The translations under genes were made by a program, and so were the position numbers. The notes under the pieces were generated by a model. It ran no database searches. It was given only the letters and a program-made list of their open reading frames with translations, and was not told the DNA's origin. DNA of 64,000 nt from Compostibacillus humi (GTDB taxonomy: Bacteria > Bacillota > Bacilli > Bacillales > Amphibacillaceae): contig NZ_BMEV01000002.1 in the NCBI RefSeq assembly GCF_014637175.1, forward strand, positions 37,798 to 101,797, given 5' to 3'. Below are positions 10,906 to 20,599 of this stretch, one piece after another; the first letter of the stretch is position 1; every line of letters starts with the position of its first letter.

Positions 10906-10934
10906 TTGCCTATCGGAGGGATTTTTATTATACT
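10906..10934 (+). promoter_or_regulatory. Probable sigma-A promoter of the amidase gene
   Basis: TTGCCT (10906-10911), 17-nt spacer, TATACT (10929-10934), about 40 nt upstream of the TTG start. Confidence 0.55.
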
Positions 10935-10972
10935 TATGACGTAATCTTATTGCTAGCGGAGGTCATACTATA

Positions 10973-12004
10973 TTGTTAAAAAGGACATGCAGTATCATCT
11001 TCATTTTTTTTCTGCTCCTTTCCCATGCAATTCCTATCCATGCCATGTATATTACCGTAACTGCTGACGGACTCAATGTACGCAGCGGTCCAGGATTGGA
11101 CTATCCGATTATCGGCAAGGTCAATTCTGGAGAGGAATTTTCCGTTCTACAACAAGAGGGAGAATGGATTAAAATTACATATAACAATGAAGCTGGATGG
11201 GTAAACAAACAATATGTAACCATTGCCGGCCCGAAAGAAAACAATTCCAGTCCGCCGCTCTCAAACATTACGGTAGAATTGGATAATATTCATATCCGCA
11301 GCGGTCCGTCAACGGAAAGCGACATCATTTACTTTGCCAAAAAAGGAGAATCGTTTCAAGTCCTTTCTGAAACAGAAGAATGGTATGAAATTGTAAATGA
11401 AAATGTGCATGGATTCGTATATAAACCGTTTGTAACAAACAAGGAACATAGAGAAATGCAGCTATCCGATATTGGGGTTGTCATCGATGCAGGACACGGA
11501 GGGCATGATGTTGGCGCAATCGGGGCAACTGGATCATACGAAAAGGATTTTACGTTTGCGACGGCATTAAAACTAAAGGAAAAACTGGCTTCGATTGGCG
11601 CCACCGTATATATGACAAGAGAAAAGGACGAATTCATTTCCCTTGCTTCCCGGGTAAGCTATGCCAATATGACCGATGCCGATGTTTTCCTAAGCATTCA
11701 TTACAATAGCTTTGCCGAACAGCCTGACGTTATCGGCATCGAAACATTCTACAACCAGGAACAAAATAAAATGCTCGCCCAAATGATACAGGAAGAGATT
11801 ATAAAAGAAACAGGAGATAAGGATCGGGGCATTACTTTCGGCGACTTTTATGTGCTGCGGCAAACGATGAAACCGGCTCTTTTAATCGAATTAGGATTCC
11901 TTTCCAATATCGAGACGGAAGAAAATTTAAAGATGGATTGGTATCAGCAAAAAATTGTCAATGGCATTTTGAAAGGATTGCAAAAATATTTTTCTGCTTT
12001 CTGA
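10973..12004 (+). CDS. yrvJ: Secreted N-acetylmuramoyl-L-alanine amidase with two SH3b domains (YrvJ-like)
   Basis: 343 residues. A signal peptide (about 1-24, ending IPIHA) is followed by two bacterial SH3 domains (about 26-84 and 99-155) sharing the motif RSGP. The Amidase_3 domain (about 167-340) has the zinc and catalytic residues H175 (VIDAGHGGHD), E190, H243 (LSIHYNS) and E306 (LIELGFLSN). It cleaves the amide bond between muramic acid and the stem peptide outside the cell. TTG start with GGAGGT 9 nt upstream. B. subtilis YrvJ is longer, with more SH3 repeats. Monocistronic, ending at a terminator shared with dtd. Confidence 0.93.
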   Translation: MLKRTCSIIFIFFLLLSHAIPIHAMYITVTADGLNVRSGPGLDYPIIGKVNSGEEFSVLQQEGEWIKITYNNEAGWVNKQYVTIAGPKENNSSPPLSNITVELDNIHIRSGPSTESDIIYFAKKGESFQVLSETEEWYEIVNENVHGFVYKPFVTNKEHREMQLSDIGVVIDAGHGGHDVGAIGATGSYEKDFTFATALKLKEKLASIGATVYMTREKDEFISLASRVSYANMTDADVFLSIHYNSFAEQPDVIGIETFYNQEQNKMLAQMIQEEIIKETGDKDRGITFGDFYVLRQTMKPALLIELGFLSNIETEENLKMDWYQQKIVNGILKGLQKYFSAF

Positions 12005-12017
12005 CCGATGCAATAAA

Positions 12018-12047
12018 AAATGGGAGTGACGCACTCCCATTTTTCTT
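12018..12047. terminator. Bidirectional terminator between amidase and dtd
   Basis: ATGGGAGTG (12020-12028) pairs with CACTCCCAT (12032-12040). It is flanked by A-rich sequence on the left and T-rich sequence on the right, so it works for both converging genes. Confidence 0.9.
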
Positions 12048-12051
12048 GTTC

Positions 12052-12498
12052 CTATTTTTCTTTCGATTCGATAATGATTGTTACCGGCCCGACGTTCGTC
12101 AAGCGGACGTCCATCATTGCGCCAAATTTCCCCGTTTCCACTTTAACACCGTATTGCCGCAGTTTTTCGTTTAGCAATTCATACATCCGGTTAGCATATT
12201 CCGGTTTCGCTGCTTTGACAAAACTCGGTCTTCTGCCTTTTCGCGTATCCGCATATAATGTAAATTGGGAAATAGACAGGATACTGCCGTTCACGTCCAA
12301 AATGGAACGGTTCATTTTCCCTTCGTCATCTTCAAAAATGCGCAAGTGTACAATTTTATTCGCCAAATACTCCACGTCTTCTTCCGTATCATCGTGCTTA
12401 ACGCCAACTAATAAGACAAAACCGTTTTCTATTTCTCCAATTACTTCCGAATCGACGGTGACACTGGCATCTATAGCCCGCTGCAACACTGCTTTCAT
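12052..12498 (-). CDS. dtd: D-aminoacyl-tRNA deacylase
   Basis: 148 residues, usual for DTD. Removes D-amino acids mischarged on tRNA. Recognisable motifs are MKAVLQRA at the N-terminus, the catalytic SQFTLYAD (about residues 76-83), and the cross-subunit loop beginning at [10 protein letters not shown] with the Gly-cisPro region represented by NVGPVT. It lies 14 nt after relA, the usual relA-dtd pair of Bacilli, and is probably co-transcribed with it. Confidence 0.96.
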   Translation of the reverse strand: MKAVLQRAIDASVTVDSEVIGEIENGFVLLVGVKHDDTEEDVEYLANKIVHLRIFEDDEGKMNRSILDVNGSILSISQFTLYADTRKGRRPSFVKAAKPEYANRMYELLNEKLRQYGVKVETGKFGAMMDVRLTNVGPVTIIIESKEK

Positions 12499-12512
12499 TA
12501 TGCTAATCTCCT

Positions 12513-14714
12513 TTAATGCAATATTCTTGTAACACTGTATACATCTTTAATCCGTTTAATTCGATCCACCACTTGCCGTAAATGGCTTGTATTATGAATT
12601 AGAATCGTAATTTGGATGGTAGCAATTTTATTCCGGTCGGACCGTCCGTTGACATGGGTAAGGTTCGTCTTCATCTCATTAATCGCCATTAAAACCTCAT
12701 TTAGCAAGCCGCGCCGGTCATAGGCGGTTACTTCAAGGTCGACATGATACTGTTTCGTATCTGTTTGTTCATTGATCCACTCAACACGCAAATGGCGTTC
12801 TTTCGCTTTTTCCGTTAATATATTTGGGCAATCGGTACGGTGAATGGAAACGCCTCTGCCCTTCGTAATATAGCCGATAATTTTGTCTCCAGGTACCGGA
12901 TTGCAGCATTTCGCAAGCCTTACAAGCAGATTGTCTACCCCTTCTACCCGGACTCCCGAATCCTTTCGGTTTTCTTTTTTCCAGGAAGTTTCCGTCTTTA
13001 CTTCATCAAGCGTTTTTTCTAAGTCTTTTTCTTTTTGCTGCTGTTCGCGTATCTTTTCTGTCAGCCGCGTTGCAATAAGAGATGCGGTAATTCCTTGATA
13101 GCCGACAGCTGCATACATATCATCTTCATTCGTAAAATTAAACCGTTCAAGAACCCGCTGAACATTTTCCGGCGTCAGCACGTCCTTCGGATTGAGCTGC
13201 ATTGCGCGAATTTCCTTGTCAACGGCTTCTTTCCCTTTCAGGATATTTTCTTCTTTCCGCTGTTTTTTGAAAAATTGCTTGATTTTGCTTTTTGCCTGAG
13301 AAGTCTGGGTAATTTTTAACCAATCCTGGGATGGCCCGTAAGAGTGTTTGGACGTTAAAACTTCGACAATATCACCGTTTTTCAGTTTATAATCTAACGG
13401 TTCGATTTTTCCGTTTATTTTTGCACCAACTGTCCGATTTCCTATTTCCGTATGAATTTTATAGGCAAAGTCTAACGGTACAGAACCGGCCGGAAGTTCA
13501 ATGACATCCCCTTTCGGTGTAAACACGTATACCATATCGGAAAACAAGTCAACCTTTAATGATTCGATAAATTCTTCCGCATCATGGGTTTCACTTTGCC
13601 ATTCCAATATTTCCCGGAATAAGGTCAGCTTTTCTTCAAAGGATTTGCTGCCTTTCTTTACTTGTTTTCCTTCTTTATATGCCCAATGGGCTGCAATACC
13701 GTATTCAGCAATTTCATGCATTTCCTTTGTGCGGATTTGCACTTCCAATGGGTCACCTTTCGGTCCAATCACCGTGGTGTGTAAAGATTGGTAAAGATTT
13801 TGTTTCGGCATGGCGATATAATCTTTAAATCTGCCCGGCATCGGTTTCCAGTTCGTATGGATAATGCCGAGAACAGCATAGCAGTCTTTAATGCTGTTGA
13901 CGATGATTCGTATCGCCAACAAATCATAGATTTCATTAAACTGTTTGTTTTGTTTTACCATTTTTTGGTAAATACTGTAGATGTGTTTTGGCCTGCCGGA
14001 CATTTCCGCCTTTATCGATACCCGCTCTAACTCTTCTGAAATCTCAGAAATTACTTCTTGGATATATTTTTCCCTTTCTTCCCTTTTCTGCTTCATTAAA
14101 TGGACAATTCGATAATACTGCTGCGGATTAAGGTACCGGAGGGAAGTATCTTCCAATTCCCATTTAATCGTGGAAATACCAAGGCGGTGGGCCAGCGGGG
14201 CAAAAATTTCCAACGTTTCATTTGCTTTCTGTCGTTGCTTTTCCGGAGGCAAATATTTTAGCGTCCGCATGTTATGCAAACGGTCTGCAAGCTTAATTAA
14301 TATTACCCGAATATCCTTCGCCATGGCGACAAACATTTTCCGATGGTTTTCTGCCTGCAGCGCTTCTTTCGACCGGTACTGGATTTTTCCTAATTTGGTT
14401 ACGCCGTCAACGAGCATCGCCACTTCCCGGTTAAAGGCTTTCTCTAAATCTTCTAATGAAATGGAAGTATCTTCAACTACATCGTGCAAAAAGCCACAGG
14501 CAACGGTTTCTGCATCCATTTCCAAGTTAACTAGAATGCCCGCTACTTGCACAGGATGGATAATATACGGTTCTCCCGATTTCCGATACTGATCTTTATG
14601 CGCATTGTACGCATATTCGTAGGCACGATAAATAAATTCCACGTCCTCATCGGAAAGATAGGTTTTTGCTTTATGGATAATATCATCAATCGTTACGTTT
14701 TCATCTTTTGCCAT
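12513..14714 (-). CDS. relA: Bifunctional (p)ppGpp synthetase/hydrolase RelA/Rel
   Basis: 733-residue long RSH protein (B. subtilis 734). Order: HD-type ppGpp hydrolase with H53 and the HD pair 77-78 in [11 protein letters not shown]; synthetase domain (about 240-370; [27 protein letters not shown]); TGS domain ([17 protein letters not shown]); a zinc-finger/helical region with [12 protein letters not shown]; and a C-terminal ACT domain. An intact HD indicates both activities. AAAGGTG precedes the ATG. It has its own promoter and a leader of about 100 nt with a strong hairpin, separate from apt. Confidence 0.97.
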   Translation of the reverse strand: MAKDENVTIDDIIHKAKTYLSDEDVEFIYRAYEYAYNAHKDQYRKSGEPYIIHPVQVAGILVNLEMDAETVACGFLHDVVEDTSISLEDLEKAFNREVAMLVDGVTKLGKIQYRSKEALQAENHRKMFVAMAKDIRVILIKLADRLHNMRTLKYLPPEKQRQKANETLEIFAPLAHRLGISTIKWELEDTSLRYLNPQQYYRIVHLMKQKREEREKYIQEVISEISEELERVSIKAEMSGRPKHIYSIYQKMVKQNKQFNEIYDLLAIRIIVNSIKDCYAVLGIIHTNWKPMPGRFKDYIAMPKQNLYQSLHTTVIGPKGDPLEVQIRTKEMHEIAEYGIAAHWAYKEGKQVKKGSKSFEEKLTLFREILEWQSETHDAEEFIESLKVDLFSDMVYVFTPKGDVIELPAGSVPLDFAYKIHTEIGNRTVGAKINGKIEPLDYKLKNGDIVEVLTSKHSYGPSQDWLKITQTSQAKSKIKQFFKKQRKEENILKGKEAVDKEIRAMQLNPKDVLTPENVQRVLERFNFTNEDDMYAAVGYQGITASLIATRLTEKIREQQQKEKDLEKTLDEVKTETSWKKENRKDSGVRVEGVDNLLVRLAKCCNPVPGDKIIGYITKGRGVSIHRTDCPNILTEKAKERHLRVEWINEQTDTKQYHVDLEVTAYDRRGLLNEVLMAINEMKTNLTHVNGRSDRNKIATIQITILIHNTSHLRQVVDRIKRIKDVYSVTRILH

Positions 14715-14750
14715 AAGATCACCTTTAATTTTTGGAGGTTTTATATAAAA

Positions 14751-14785
14751 GCTATGTTTATCAGACGTTTTTTGATAAACATAGC
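14751..14785 (-). promoter_or_regulatory. 13-bp hairpin in the relA leader (attenuator-like)
   Basis: GCTATGTTTATCA (14751-14763) and TGATAAACATAGC (14773-14785) are perfect inverted copies with a 9-nt loop. In relA mRNA the stem is followed by UUUUAUAU, so it resembles an intrinsic terminator placed about 30 nt before the relA ribosome-binding site. It lies downstream of the predicted relA promoter. Confidence 0.65.
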
Positions 14786-14820
14786 AGCTCCGTTACTAGA
14801 TTCATTTATTAAATATTTTT

Positions 14821-14850
14821 ATTATAGGACAATTTTATCATACTGTCCAA
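14821..14850 (-). promoter_or_regulatory. Sigma-A promoter of relA-dtd
   Basis: TTGGAC (14850-14845), 18-nt spacer, perfect TATAAT (14826-14821). Transcription would start near 14814, about 100 nt before the relA ATG. Confidence 0.65.
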
Positions 14851-14887
14851 CGCAGGATGAACTACAATACTCGCATTAAAATACGGA

Positions 14888-14916
14888 AATAGGTCTGACC
14901 AAAACATGTCAGACCT
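14888..14916 (-). terminator. Terminator of recJ-apt
   Basis: 9-bp stem AGGTCTGAC (14891-14899) with GTCAGACCT (14908-14916), followed on the minus strand by ATTTCCGTATTTT. The U-tract is interrupted. Confidence 0.65.
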
Positions 14917-14930
14917 AAATTTTATGACTG

Positions 14931-15443
14931 TTAATAGCTCATTAAAGTCAGGACATCATAGCCTTTTAATTTATCCATTCCGTCCAAGTAGCTTAACTCG
15001 ACAAGGAAAGCACAGCCAACGACGATTCCGCCAAGTTCTTCTACTAATTTGATTGTCGCTTCGATTGTACCGCCGGTTGCCAATAAGTCATCCGTTACAA
15101 GAACACGCTGTCCAGGTTTAATCGCATCTTTATGAATGGTAAGCACATTTCGGCCATATTCTAAACCATAGTCAACTTTGATGACCTCACGGGGCAACTT
15201 CCCTTCCTTCCGGACTGGAGCAAATCCGACGCCTAAAGCGTAGGAAACGGGACAGCCAATGATAAACCCGCGAGCCTCTGGACCGACTACAAGATCAATT
15301 TTCTTCTCTTTCGCAAATTGAACAATTTCATCAATTGCTGATTTGAATGCTTCGCCGTTATTCATAAGCGGTGTAATGTCTTTAAAACTGATTCCTTCTT
15401 TCGGATAATCTTCCACAATTTCAATATATTGTTTATAGTCCAT
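14931..15443 (-). CDS. apt: Adenine phosphoribosyltransferase
   Basis: Salvages adenine with PRPP to give AMP. 170 residues (B. subtilis Apt 170). The PRPP-binding motif is [13 protein letters not shown] at residues 115-127; [18 protein letters not shown] is the family signature. The start overlaps the recJ stop by 11 nt, so translation is probably coupled. The recJ-apt-relA neighbourhood is standard in Bacilli. Confidence 0.97.
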   Translation of the reverse strand: MDYKQYIEIVEDYPKEGISFKDITPLMNNGEAFKSAIDEIVQFAKEKKIDLVVGPEARGFIIGCPVSYALGVGFAPVRKEGKLPREVIKVDYGLEYGRNVLTIHKDAIKPGQRVLVTDDLLATGGTIEATIKLVEELGGIVVGCAFLVELSYLDGMDKLKGYDVLTLMSY

Positions 15444-17742
15444 ATGCTGGTTCCTCCTTGCGATTATCGATATGGTCCATACAGCTGGCGAACCACGTTT
15501 TTAATTCGTCATAATTAGAATAATACAGCTTTTTTTCGATTTCCATCTGTTTCAGGCGTTTTTGGTAGGTCGGTGAATTTTGCAAATCCTGCTTTTTCGG
15601 ATTTGGATTTATATAAATGACACCTTGTTTGACTCTTACAAAATCCAATTCGGAAAATACTTTTGTAAGAAAAATTATTTTTTCCTTGCTCCAGCCCTTT
15701 TCCCGTTTAAGCCAATCCAAGTGTTGCTTTAGATCCACCGCTTGATGCTTGCGGACAAACGCATAAAACCAAACGAATTCTTCCCGGGATGGAAACGACT
15801 GTAAGTATGCTCCCTGATTCATATAGTAACATACATAGATATTCCAGGGCTTCGTTTTTTGAACAATTTTCTTTAAATCCGCCATGTCTTCCGGCAAATC
15901 ATAAATATATAATGAATCCGTCTCCGGGATATCATTCACATCTGTACGATACGTAATTTGCTGTACGTATTCTTCCGATGAATTAATTTCGTTAAAAACG
16001 GCAATACTGTTTCCATTTGATGGAAGTACAGGCTGAAAATGCCTTTTACCCCGAAAATCAAATAATTGCCATTCATCAATTTTCATATCATGAATCATTA
16101 TCTGAAATCTTTTTACATTATTCCATTCATTAATGCCCAATTCTCCTGCGATGGAAACTTCCGCCCGCTCGGAAATATTATTTTTATATTCGCCCAGACC
16201 AAAACCGATTCCTTCTAATTGGTATCCATCCTCTTGAAAGAGCATTTTTAAATGGTTCTTTGTGCTGCCAATTTGACGGACTTCCATTGGAACGCCAGTA
16301 AATTGAAAAACCGGTTTTGGATTGCTCATCCCAAATGGAGCCATTGATTCCATTTCCCGGATTAAATGCTCACTTATTTCCGAAATGGACAATTGATGGG
16401 CGATCTCAATTTGTTGTTTAAAATCTTCTTCTGTAAGTTCTTCTTGAATAAACTGATTTAATTTTTCTTTCACTAATGAAATATTTTCCACCGGCAATGT
16501 CATTCCCGCCGCTTGGTGATGACCGCCAAAATGGGTGAACAGCTCACGAATCCGCATTCCATGTTCAAACAAATCAAATGCTGGGATGCTGCGTGCTGAC
16601 CCCTTCGCTTCCTGTTTGTCCTTTTTAATCGTCAGTACGATGGCGGGCCGGTCAAATTTTTTCACTAGTTTGGAGGCAACAATGCCGAGAACGCCTTCAT
16701 TCCATCCTTCTTTTGCCACGACTAAAACGTCCGATTTTTCTTCCTTAATCATTTCCTCCGCTTCAATTACAATTTCTTGCACGATCTGTTTTCGGAGTTC
16801 ATTAATCTCTTCCAATTCCTTTGCGATATCCTTTGCTTCTTCCAGCTGTTCCGTCATGAACAGTTCCACTGCAAGACTTGCATCCTGCAGCCGGCCGACC
16901 GCATTAATTCGCGGACCGAGGGAAAAGCCGACATCTTGTTCATTAACCTTGCCATCAATTTGGCTTACTTCTTTCAACGCTTGAATTCCCGGATTTTTCG
17001 TATTGCTTAGTGCTTCTAACCCGTGGTAGGCCAATATGCGATTCTCTCCGATAAGAGGAACTAAATCAGCAATGGTACCGATGGCAGCAAAAGGCAATAA
17101 GTGTTCCGGGAAATAGCCGAGCAATGCTTCCGCAAATTTGAATGCCACTCCTACTCCAGCCAAATCTTTAAACGGATAATCAGGGGAACATTTCGGATGC
17201 AAAATGGCATAAGCATCCGGCAGTTCGCTTTGGATTTCATGGTGGTCGGTTATAATGACATCGATTCCTAATTTATTGGCAACATCCACTTCATGGACGG
17301 CAGCAATGCCGGTATCGACTGTAATAATCAAGGAATAACCGTTTTTATATGCTTCCATAAAAGCTTCTTCGTTTGGTCCGTATCCTTCAGTAAAGCGATT
17401 CGGTATATAGTAATCTGCTTTTGCATTCAATTCCTTTAATGTTTTTAGCATTACGGCTGTTGAACTGACCCCGTCGGCATCATAATCGCCGTAAATTAGA
17501 ATTTTTTCATCATCCTGTATCGCCTGATGAACCCGGTCGACTGCTTTTTCCATCGACTGGAGCAGATTTGGATTATGTAAATCTTCTAACCGGGGAGACA
17601 AAAATTTATCAGCCTGCTCCATCGTCGTTATACCTCTTTGCAGTAGGAGCTTTTTCATGATGGGGGATATTCCTTCCAGTTCATTGATCCCTGTCGTTGT
17701 TGACGTATCGATATATTTCCAATTGCATTTGCTTTTTAACAT
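15433..17742 (-). CDS. recJ: Single-stranded-DNA-specific exonuclease RecJ
   Basis: 5'-3' ssDNA exonuclease of the DHH/DHHA1 phosphoesterase superfamily. Motif I YGDYDADG (residues 84-91), DHH motif (166-168, ITDHHEI) and the DHHA1 motif GGHHQAAGM are intact. A C-terminal extension gives 769 residues, as in Firmicute RecJ (B. subtilis 786). It acts in RecF-pathway and mismatch repair. A good sigma-A promoter lies directly upstream; apt is co-transcribed. Confidence 0.96.
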   Translation of the reverse strand: MLKSKCNWKYIDTSTTTGINELEGISPIMKKLLLQRGITTMEQADKFLSPRLEDLHNPNLLQSMEKAVDRVHQAIQDDEKILIYGDYDADGVSSTAVMLKTLKELNAKADYYIPNRFTEGYGPNEEAFMEAYKNGYSLIITVDTGIAAVHEVDVANKLGIDVIITDHHEIQSELPDAYAILHPKCSPDYPFKDLAGVGVAFKFAEALLGYFPEHLLPFAAIGTIADLVPLIGENRILAYHGLEALSNTKNPGIQALKEVSQIDGKVNEQDVGFSLGPRINAVGRLQDASLAVELFMTEQLEEAKDIAKELEEINELRKQIVQEIVIEAEEMIKEEKSDVLVVAKEGWNEGVLGIVASKLVKKFDRPAIVLTIKKDKQEAKGSARSIPAFDLFEHGMRIRELFTHFGGHHQAAGMTLPVENISLVKEKLNQFIQEELTEEDFKQQIEIAHQLSISEISEHLIREMESMAPFGMSNPKPVFQFTGVPMEVRQIGSTKNHLKMLFQEDGYQLEGIGFGLGEYKNNISERAEVSIAGELGINEWNNVKRFQIMIHDMKIDEWQLFDFRGKRHFQPVLPSNGNSIAVFNEINSSEEYVQQITYRTDVNDIPETDSLYIYDLPEDMADLKKIVQKTKPWNIYVCYYMNQGAYLQSFPSREEFVWFYAFVRKHQAVDLKQHLDWLKREKGWSKEKIIFLTKVFSELDFVRVKQGVIYINPNPKKQDLQNSPTYQKRLKQMEIEKKLYYSNYDELKTWFASCMDHIDNRKEEPAYGL

Positions 17743-17763
17743 AGATTCACCCCTGACTTATTT

Positions 17764-17792
17764 ATTATACAAGAGAGAGATTTTAGGGGCAA
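17764..17792 (-). promoter_or_regulatory. Sigma-A promoter of recJ-apt
   Basis: TTGCCC (17792-17787), 17-nt spacer, perfect TATAAT (17769-17764), about 20 nt upstream of the recJ ATG. Confidence 0.7.
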
Positions 17793-17834
17793 TTGGCAAA
17801 ATGCTTTTAGCATAGCAAGGCTACACTTAAAAGC

Positions 17835-17871
17835 AAATAAACCCTTATTAACGAATCGTCAATAAGGGTTT
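17835..17871 (-). terminator. Terminator of secDF
   Basis: 11-bp stem AAACCCTTATT (17839-17849) with AATAAGGGTTT (17861-17871). On the minus strand it is followed by ATTTGCTTTT. Confidence 0.75.
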
Positions 17872-17882
17872 TGCCAATTAAG

Positions 17883-20132
17883 TTACACTTGCGGACCTTC
17901 TACCCGTTTTTTCTTTGTAAAATCGAGAGGTTTTTCTTTAATAAATTTTCCTCTCCAAACGAGCCATAATTGGGCTGCTAAAATTAATGACGAATACATT
18001 CCTGCAATCAGGCCGATTGCAATTGCCAATGCAAAGGTGAAAATGGAAGAGGCTCCCAATACTAAGAATGCAACAACAGCAATTAGCGTTGTAATTGTTG
18101 TATTTAATGTCCTTGTAAAGGATTGGACGATGCTTCGATTAATAATTTCCGCCAGAACTTTAAAGGACCTGACCCGTTTATGGTGACGGATATTTTCCCT
18201 TACCCGGTCAAAAATAACGATCGTATTATTGATCGAATATCCGACAATCGTTAATATTGCCGAAACAATCGTAATGTCAAATTCCATTTGGGTTATGCTA
18301 AACAAGGTCAACATAATAAATACATCGTGAAGCAACGCAATGACTGCCGTAATTCCAAAGAAAATTTCAAAGCGAAACGCTACATAAATAATCATAAATA
18401 TTGCAGCAATCCCAACGGCATAAATCGCATTTTTAACGAGTTCCTCTCCGACAATCGGAGAAACGACACTAATGGTCGGTTCTTGTCCGTATTCATTTTT
18501 GAAATGGTTTTGTACTTCGGCGATTTGCTCCTCTGATAATACCGTATCAAATCGGGAAACAGCACTTGTTTGGTCTCCGGATAATACGATCGATTTCGGA
18601 TCTAGCTTTAATTTTGCAAATTCCTCCTCAACCACTTCTGCAGTAACGGTAGTGTCCGCTACCACTTCTACTCGGGATCCGCTAGTAAAGTCAATGCCAG
18701 GATTGATTTTCAGCACAATTAAGGAAACGACTCCGACAATAACTGCTAAAGCCGTAACGAGGAAAAACTTTTTCCGGTTGCTGACAATATCCCTTTTTCT
18801 TCCAAAGATTGTCGGCTCCAGCTCGCCTTCATGAATATCTTGAATTTCTTTTTCCTTTACGCCAAACCAATTTTTCTTTTTGGATAAAAATCCGCTCTGA
18901 ACCCAAAGTCCGAGCAGCAACCTTGTACCGTATACAGCGGTGAGAAAACTGACAAGGATGCTAATAATCAACATCGTCGCAAATCCTTTAACCGAACTCG
19001 TACCAAAGATAAACAGTACCGCCGCAGCGATTAACGTCGTAATATTGGCATCAAATATCGTTCTCAAGGAATTGCTCGTCCCTGCTTTAAAGGAACCTTT
19101 TACGGATTTTCCGACCCGAAGTTCTTCCTTGATCCGTTCAAAAGTAATCACATTGGCGTCCACTGCCATCCCAATCCCTAAAATAAGGGCAGCTATTCCG
19201 CTCAAAGTTAATACGCCATTCATTAAATTAAATACTAACAGTACCAAATAAGTATAAATAATGATATTAATCCCGGCGATGATACCTGGAAAACGATATA
19301 CAGCAATCATAAATAAAATAATGATGGCGACACCGATGATACCGGCAAACACGGTTTCATTTAATGCTTCCTCACCAAATTGGGCTCCGACCGAGTTGGA
19401 ATAAATTTCCGTCATATGGACCGGCAAGGAACCTGAATTAATGATGTTTGCCAACTGCTGTGCTGATTCTACGGTAAAATTGCCGCTAATCATAACATTC
19501 GTCGTGTTTAATGTTTCCGTTACCCTTGGGTCCGAAACAAATTTCGGATTTTCCTTTAATACTTCTTCCTTATAGGAATCCCCTTCCCGATAATCCATCC
19601 AGATGACAAGCACATTATCCGGCGACGGCATCGCGGCTATTTTTGATGTTACTTCGCCAAATTTTTTCGCATCCTTTAACTGCAACGTGACGATAGGTGC
19701 ATTTGTATTCGGGTCGAAATCCTGCTTGGCGCTTCCTTCTTTAATATCGGTACCGCTTAGCAGCTCGTTATCGTTCACATCCCGAAAGGACAGTTGCGCA
19801 GACGTACCGATTAATTCCCGTGCTTGCTCCTGGTCTTCGATGCCTGCCAGCTGCACCCGGATTCGGTTTTCCCCTTCAATATTAATCACGGCTTCACTAA
19901 TTCCGAGCCGGTTCACCCGGTCATTTAATGTTTCCACCGTTCCTTCCATCAAGCTGCGGGTAATTTCCTGAGTTTCATCAACAGGCTCCACTTCATACAG
20001 AATTTCAAATCCGCCCTGTAAGTCTAAGCCTAAACTTATATCTTTCGCTATCGGATTTATCGTTGTTCCAATCGTTAATGCAAATAGTAGTACGACTAGA
20101 AAAAAGGCAACGATTCTGCCTCTCTTTTTCAT
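17883..20132 (-). CDS. secDF: Protein translocase subunit SecDF (natural SecD-SecF fusion)
   Basis: 749-residue RND-type membrane protein that uses proton motive force to help late steps of Sec export. The SecD half starts with one transmembrane helix, then the signature LGLDLQGGFEILYEV, a large extracytoplasmic P1 domain and five more helices (GIAALILGIGMAVDANVITFERI). The SecF half starts at about residue 455 (INPGIDFTSGSRVEV) and repeats the pattern (TIVGYSINNTIVIFDRVREN). The fused form is typical of Bacillus. AAGGAGG is 9 nt before the ATG. Confidence 0.97.
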   Translation of the reverse strand: MKKRGRIVAFFLVVLLFALTIGTTINPIAKDISLGLDLQGGFEILYEVEPVDETQEITRSLMEGTVETLNDRVNRLGISEAVINIEGENRIRVQLAGIEDQEQARELIGTSAQLSFRDVNDNELLSGTDIKEGSAKQDFDPNTNAPIVTLQLKDAKKFGEVTSKIAAMPSPDNVLVIWMDYREGDSYKEEVLKENPKFVSDPRVTETLNTTNVMISGNFTVESAQQLANIINSGSLPVHMTEIYSNSVGAQFGEEALNETVFAGIIGVAIIILFMIAVYRFPGIIAGINIIIYTYLVLLVFNLMNGVLTLSGIAALILGIGMAVDANVITFERIKEELRVGKSVKGSFKAGTSNSLRTIFDANITTLIAAAVLFIFGTSSVKGFATMLIISILVSFLTAVYGTRLLLGLWVQSGFLSKKKNWFGVKEKEIQDIHEGELEPTIFGRKRDIVSNRKKFFLVTALAVIVGVVSLIVLKINPGIDFTSGSRVEVVADTTVTAEVVEEEFAKLKLDPKSIVLSGDQTSAVSRFDTVLSEEQIAEVQNHFKNEYGQEPTISVVSPIVGEELVKNAIYAVGIAAIFMIIYVAFRFEIFFGITAVIALLHDVFIMLTLFSITQMEFDITIVSAILTIVGYSINNTIVIFDRVRENIRHHKRVRSFKVLAEIINRSIVQSFTRTLNTTITTLIAVVAFLVLGASSIFTFALAIAIGLIAGMYSSLILAAQLWLVWRGKFIKEKPLDFTKKKRVEGPQV

Positions 20133-20188
20133 CCATTACTGCCTCCTTAATTACTTACAAATTTATGGCCATTAAAAAGTAATACCTT

Positions 20189-20488
20189 TTATGTATTCGA
20201 ATCATCATTGCTTGTAACCGCAGTGATTGATGCCAGCAAATCATCCTCTTGATAGGATTGGACAGTGATATAGCTTAAATATGTACTCGTATTCAACTGT
20301 AAAATATCCTGTACAACTTTATATAACCTTTTTTCCGGATTGCCTTTCCATACTTTTTCCATTAAACAATTCCAAACATCTTCATAAGATGCTTCGTTAT
20401 ATCCTAACGTATGGAGTTCATTCACCTTACTCTCTATGGCAGGTTGTACTGTTTGTTTCCACGCTTCCACAGTCTGATAAATTTTCAT
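20189..20488 (-). CDS. comN: Post-transcriptional regulator ComN-like protein
   Basis: 99 residues, beginning MKIYQTVEAWKQTVQPAIESK. It is a small helical protein with no membrane segment. The family is annotated as post-transcriptional regulator ComN (YrzD), which in B. subtilis promotes competence gene expression and localises to the septum with DivIVA. Position between secDF and spoVB matches. The open frame extends to 20515, but AGGAGGGGG sits just before the ATG at 20488. Family assignment is by synteny and general resemblance. Confidence 0.75.
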   Translation of the reverse strand: MKIYQTVEAWKQTVQPAIESKVNELHTLGYNEASYEDVWNCLMEKVWKGNPEKRLYKVVQDILQLNTSTYLSYITVQSYQEDDLLASITAVTSNDDSNT

Positions 20489-20524
20489 GTTCCCCCTCCT
20501 ACATTGGAGTAACAATATTGCTTG

Positions 20525-20554
20525 TCATGCTTGGCCTACTGTTATGCATATATA
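20525..20554 (+). promoter_or_regulatory. Possible sigma-E-type promoter of spoVB
   Basis: CATATATA (20547-20554) resembles the sigma-E -10. A weak TCATGCTT (20525-20532) lies 14 nt upstream. spoVB is a sigma-E gene in B. subtilis; the -35 here is poor. Confidence 0.3.
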
Positions 20555-20599
20555 TCATTGTATATGAATTTTTACTATTTGAGAAGTGAGGTCTTGACG

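Noticed and set aside
10470..10979. 169-codon plus-strand ORF across the hisS T-box
   Set aside because: It runs antisense through conserved T-box and terminator sequence and through the small HTH-like gene; no protein-like pattern.
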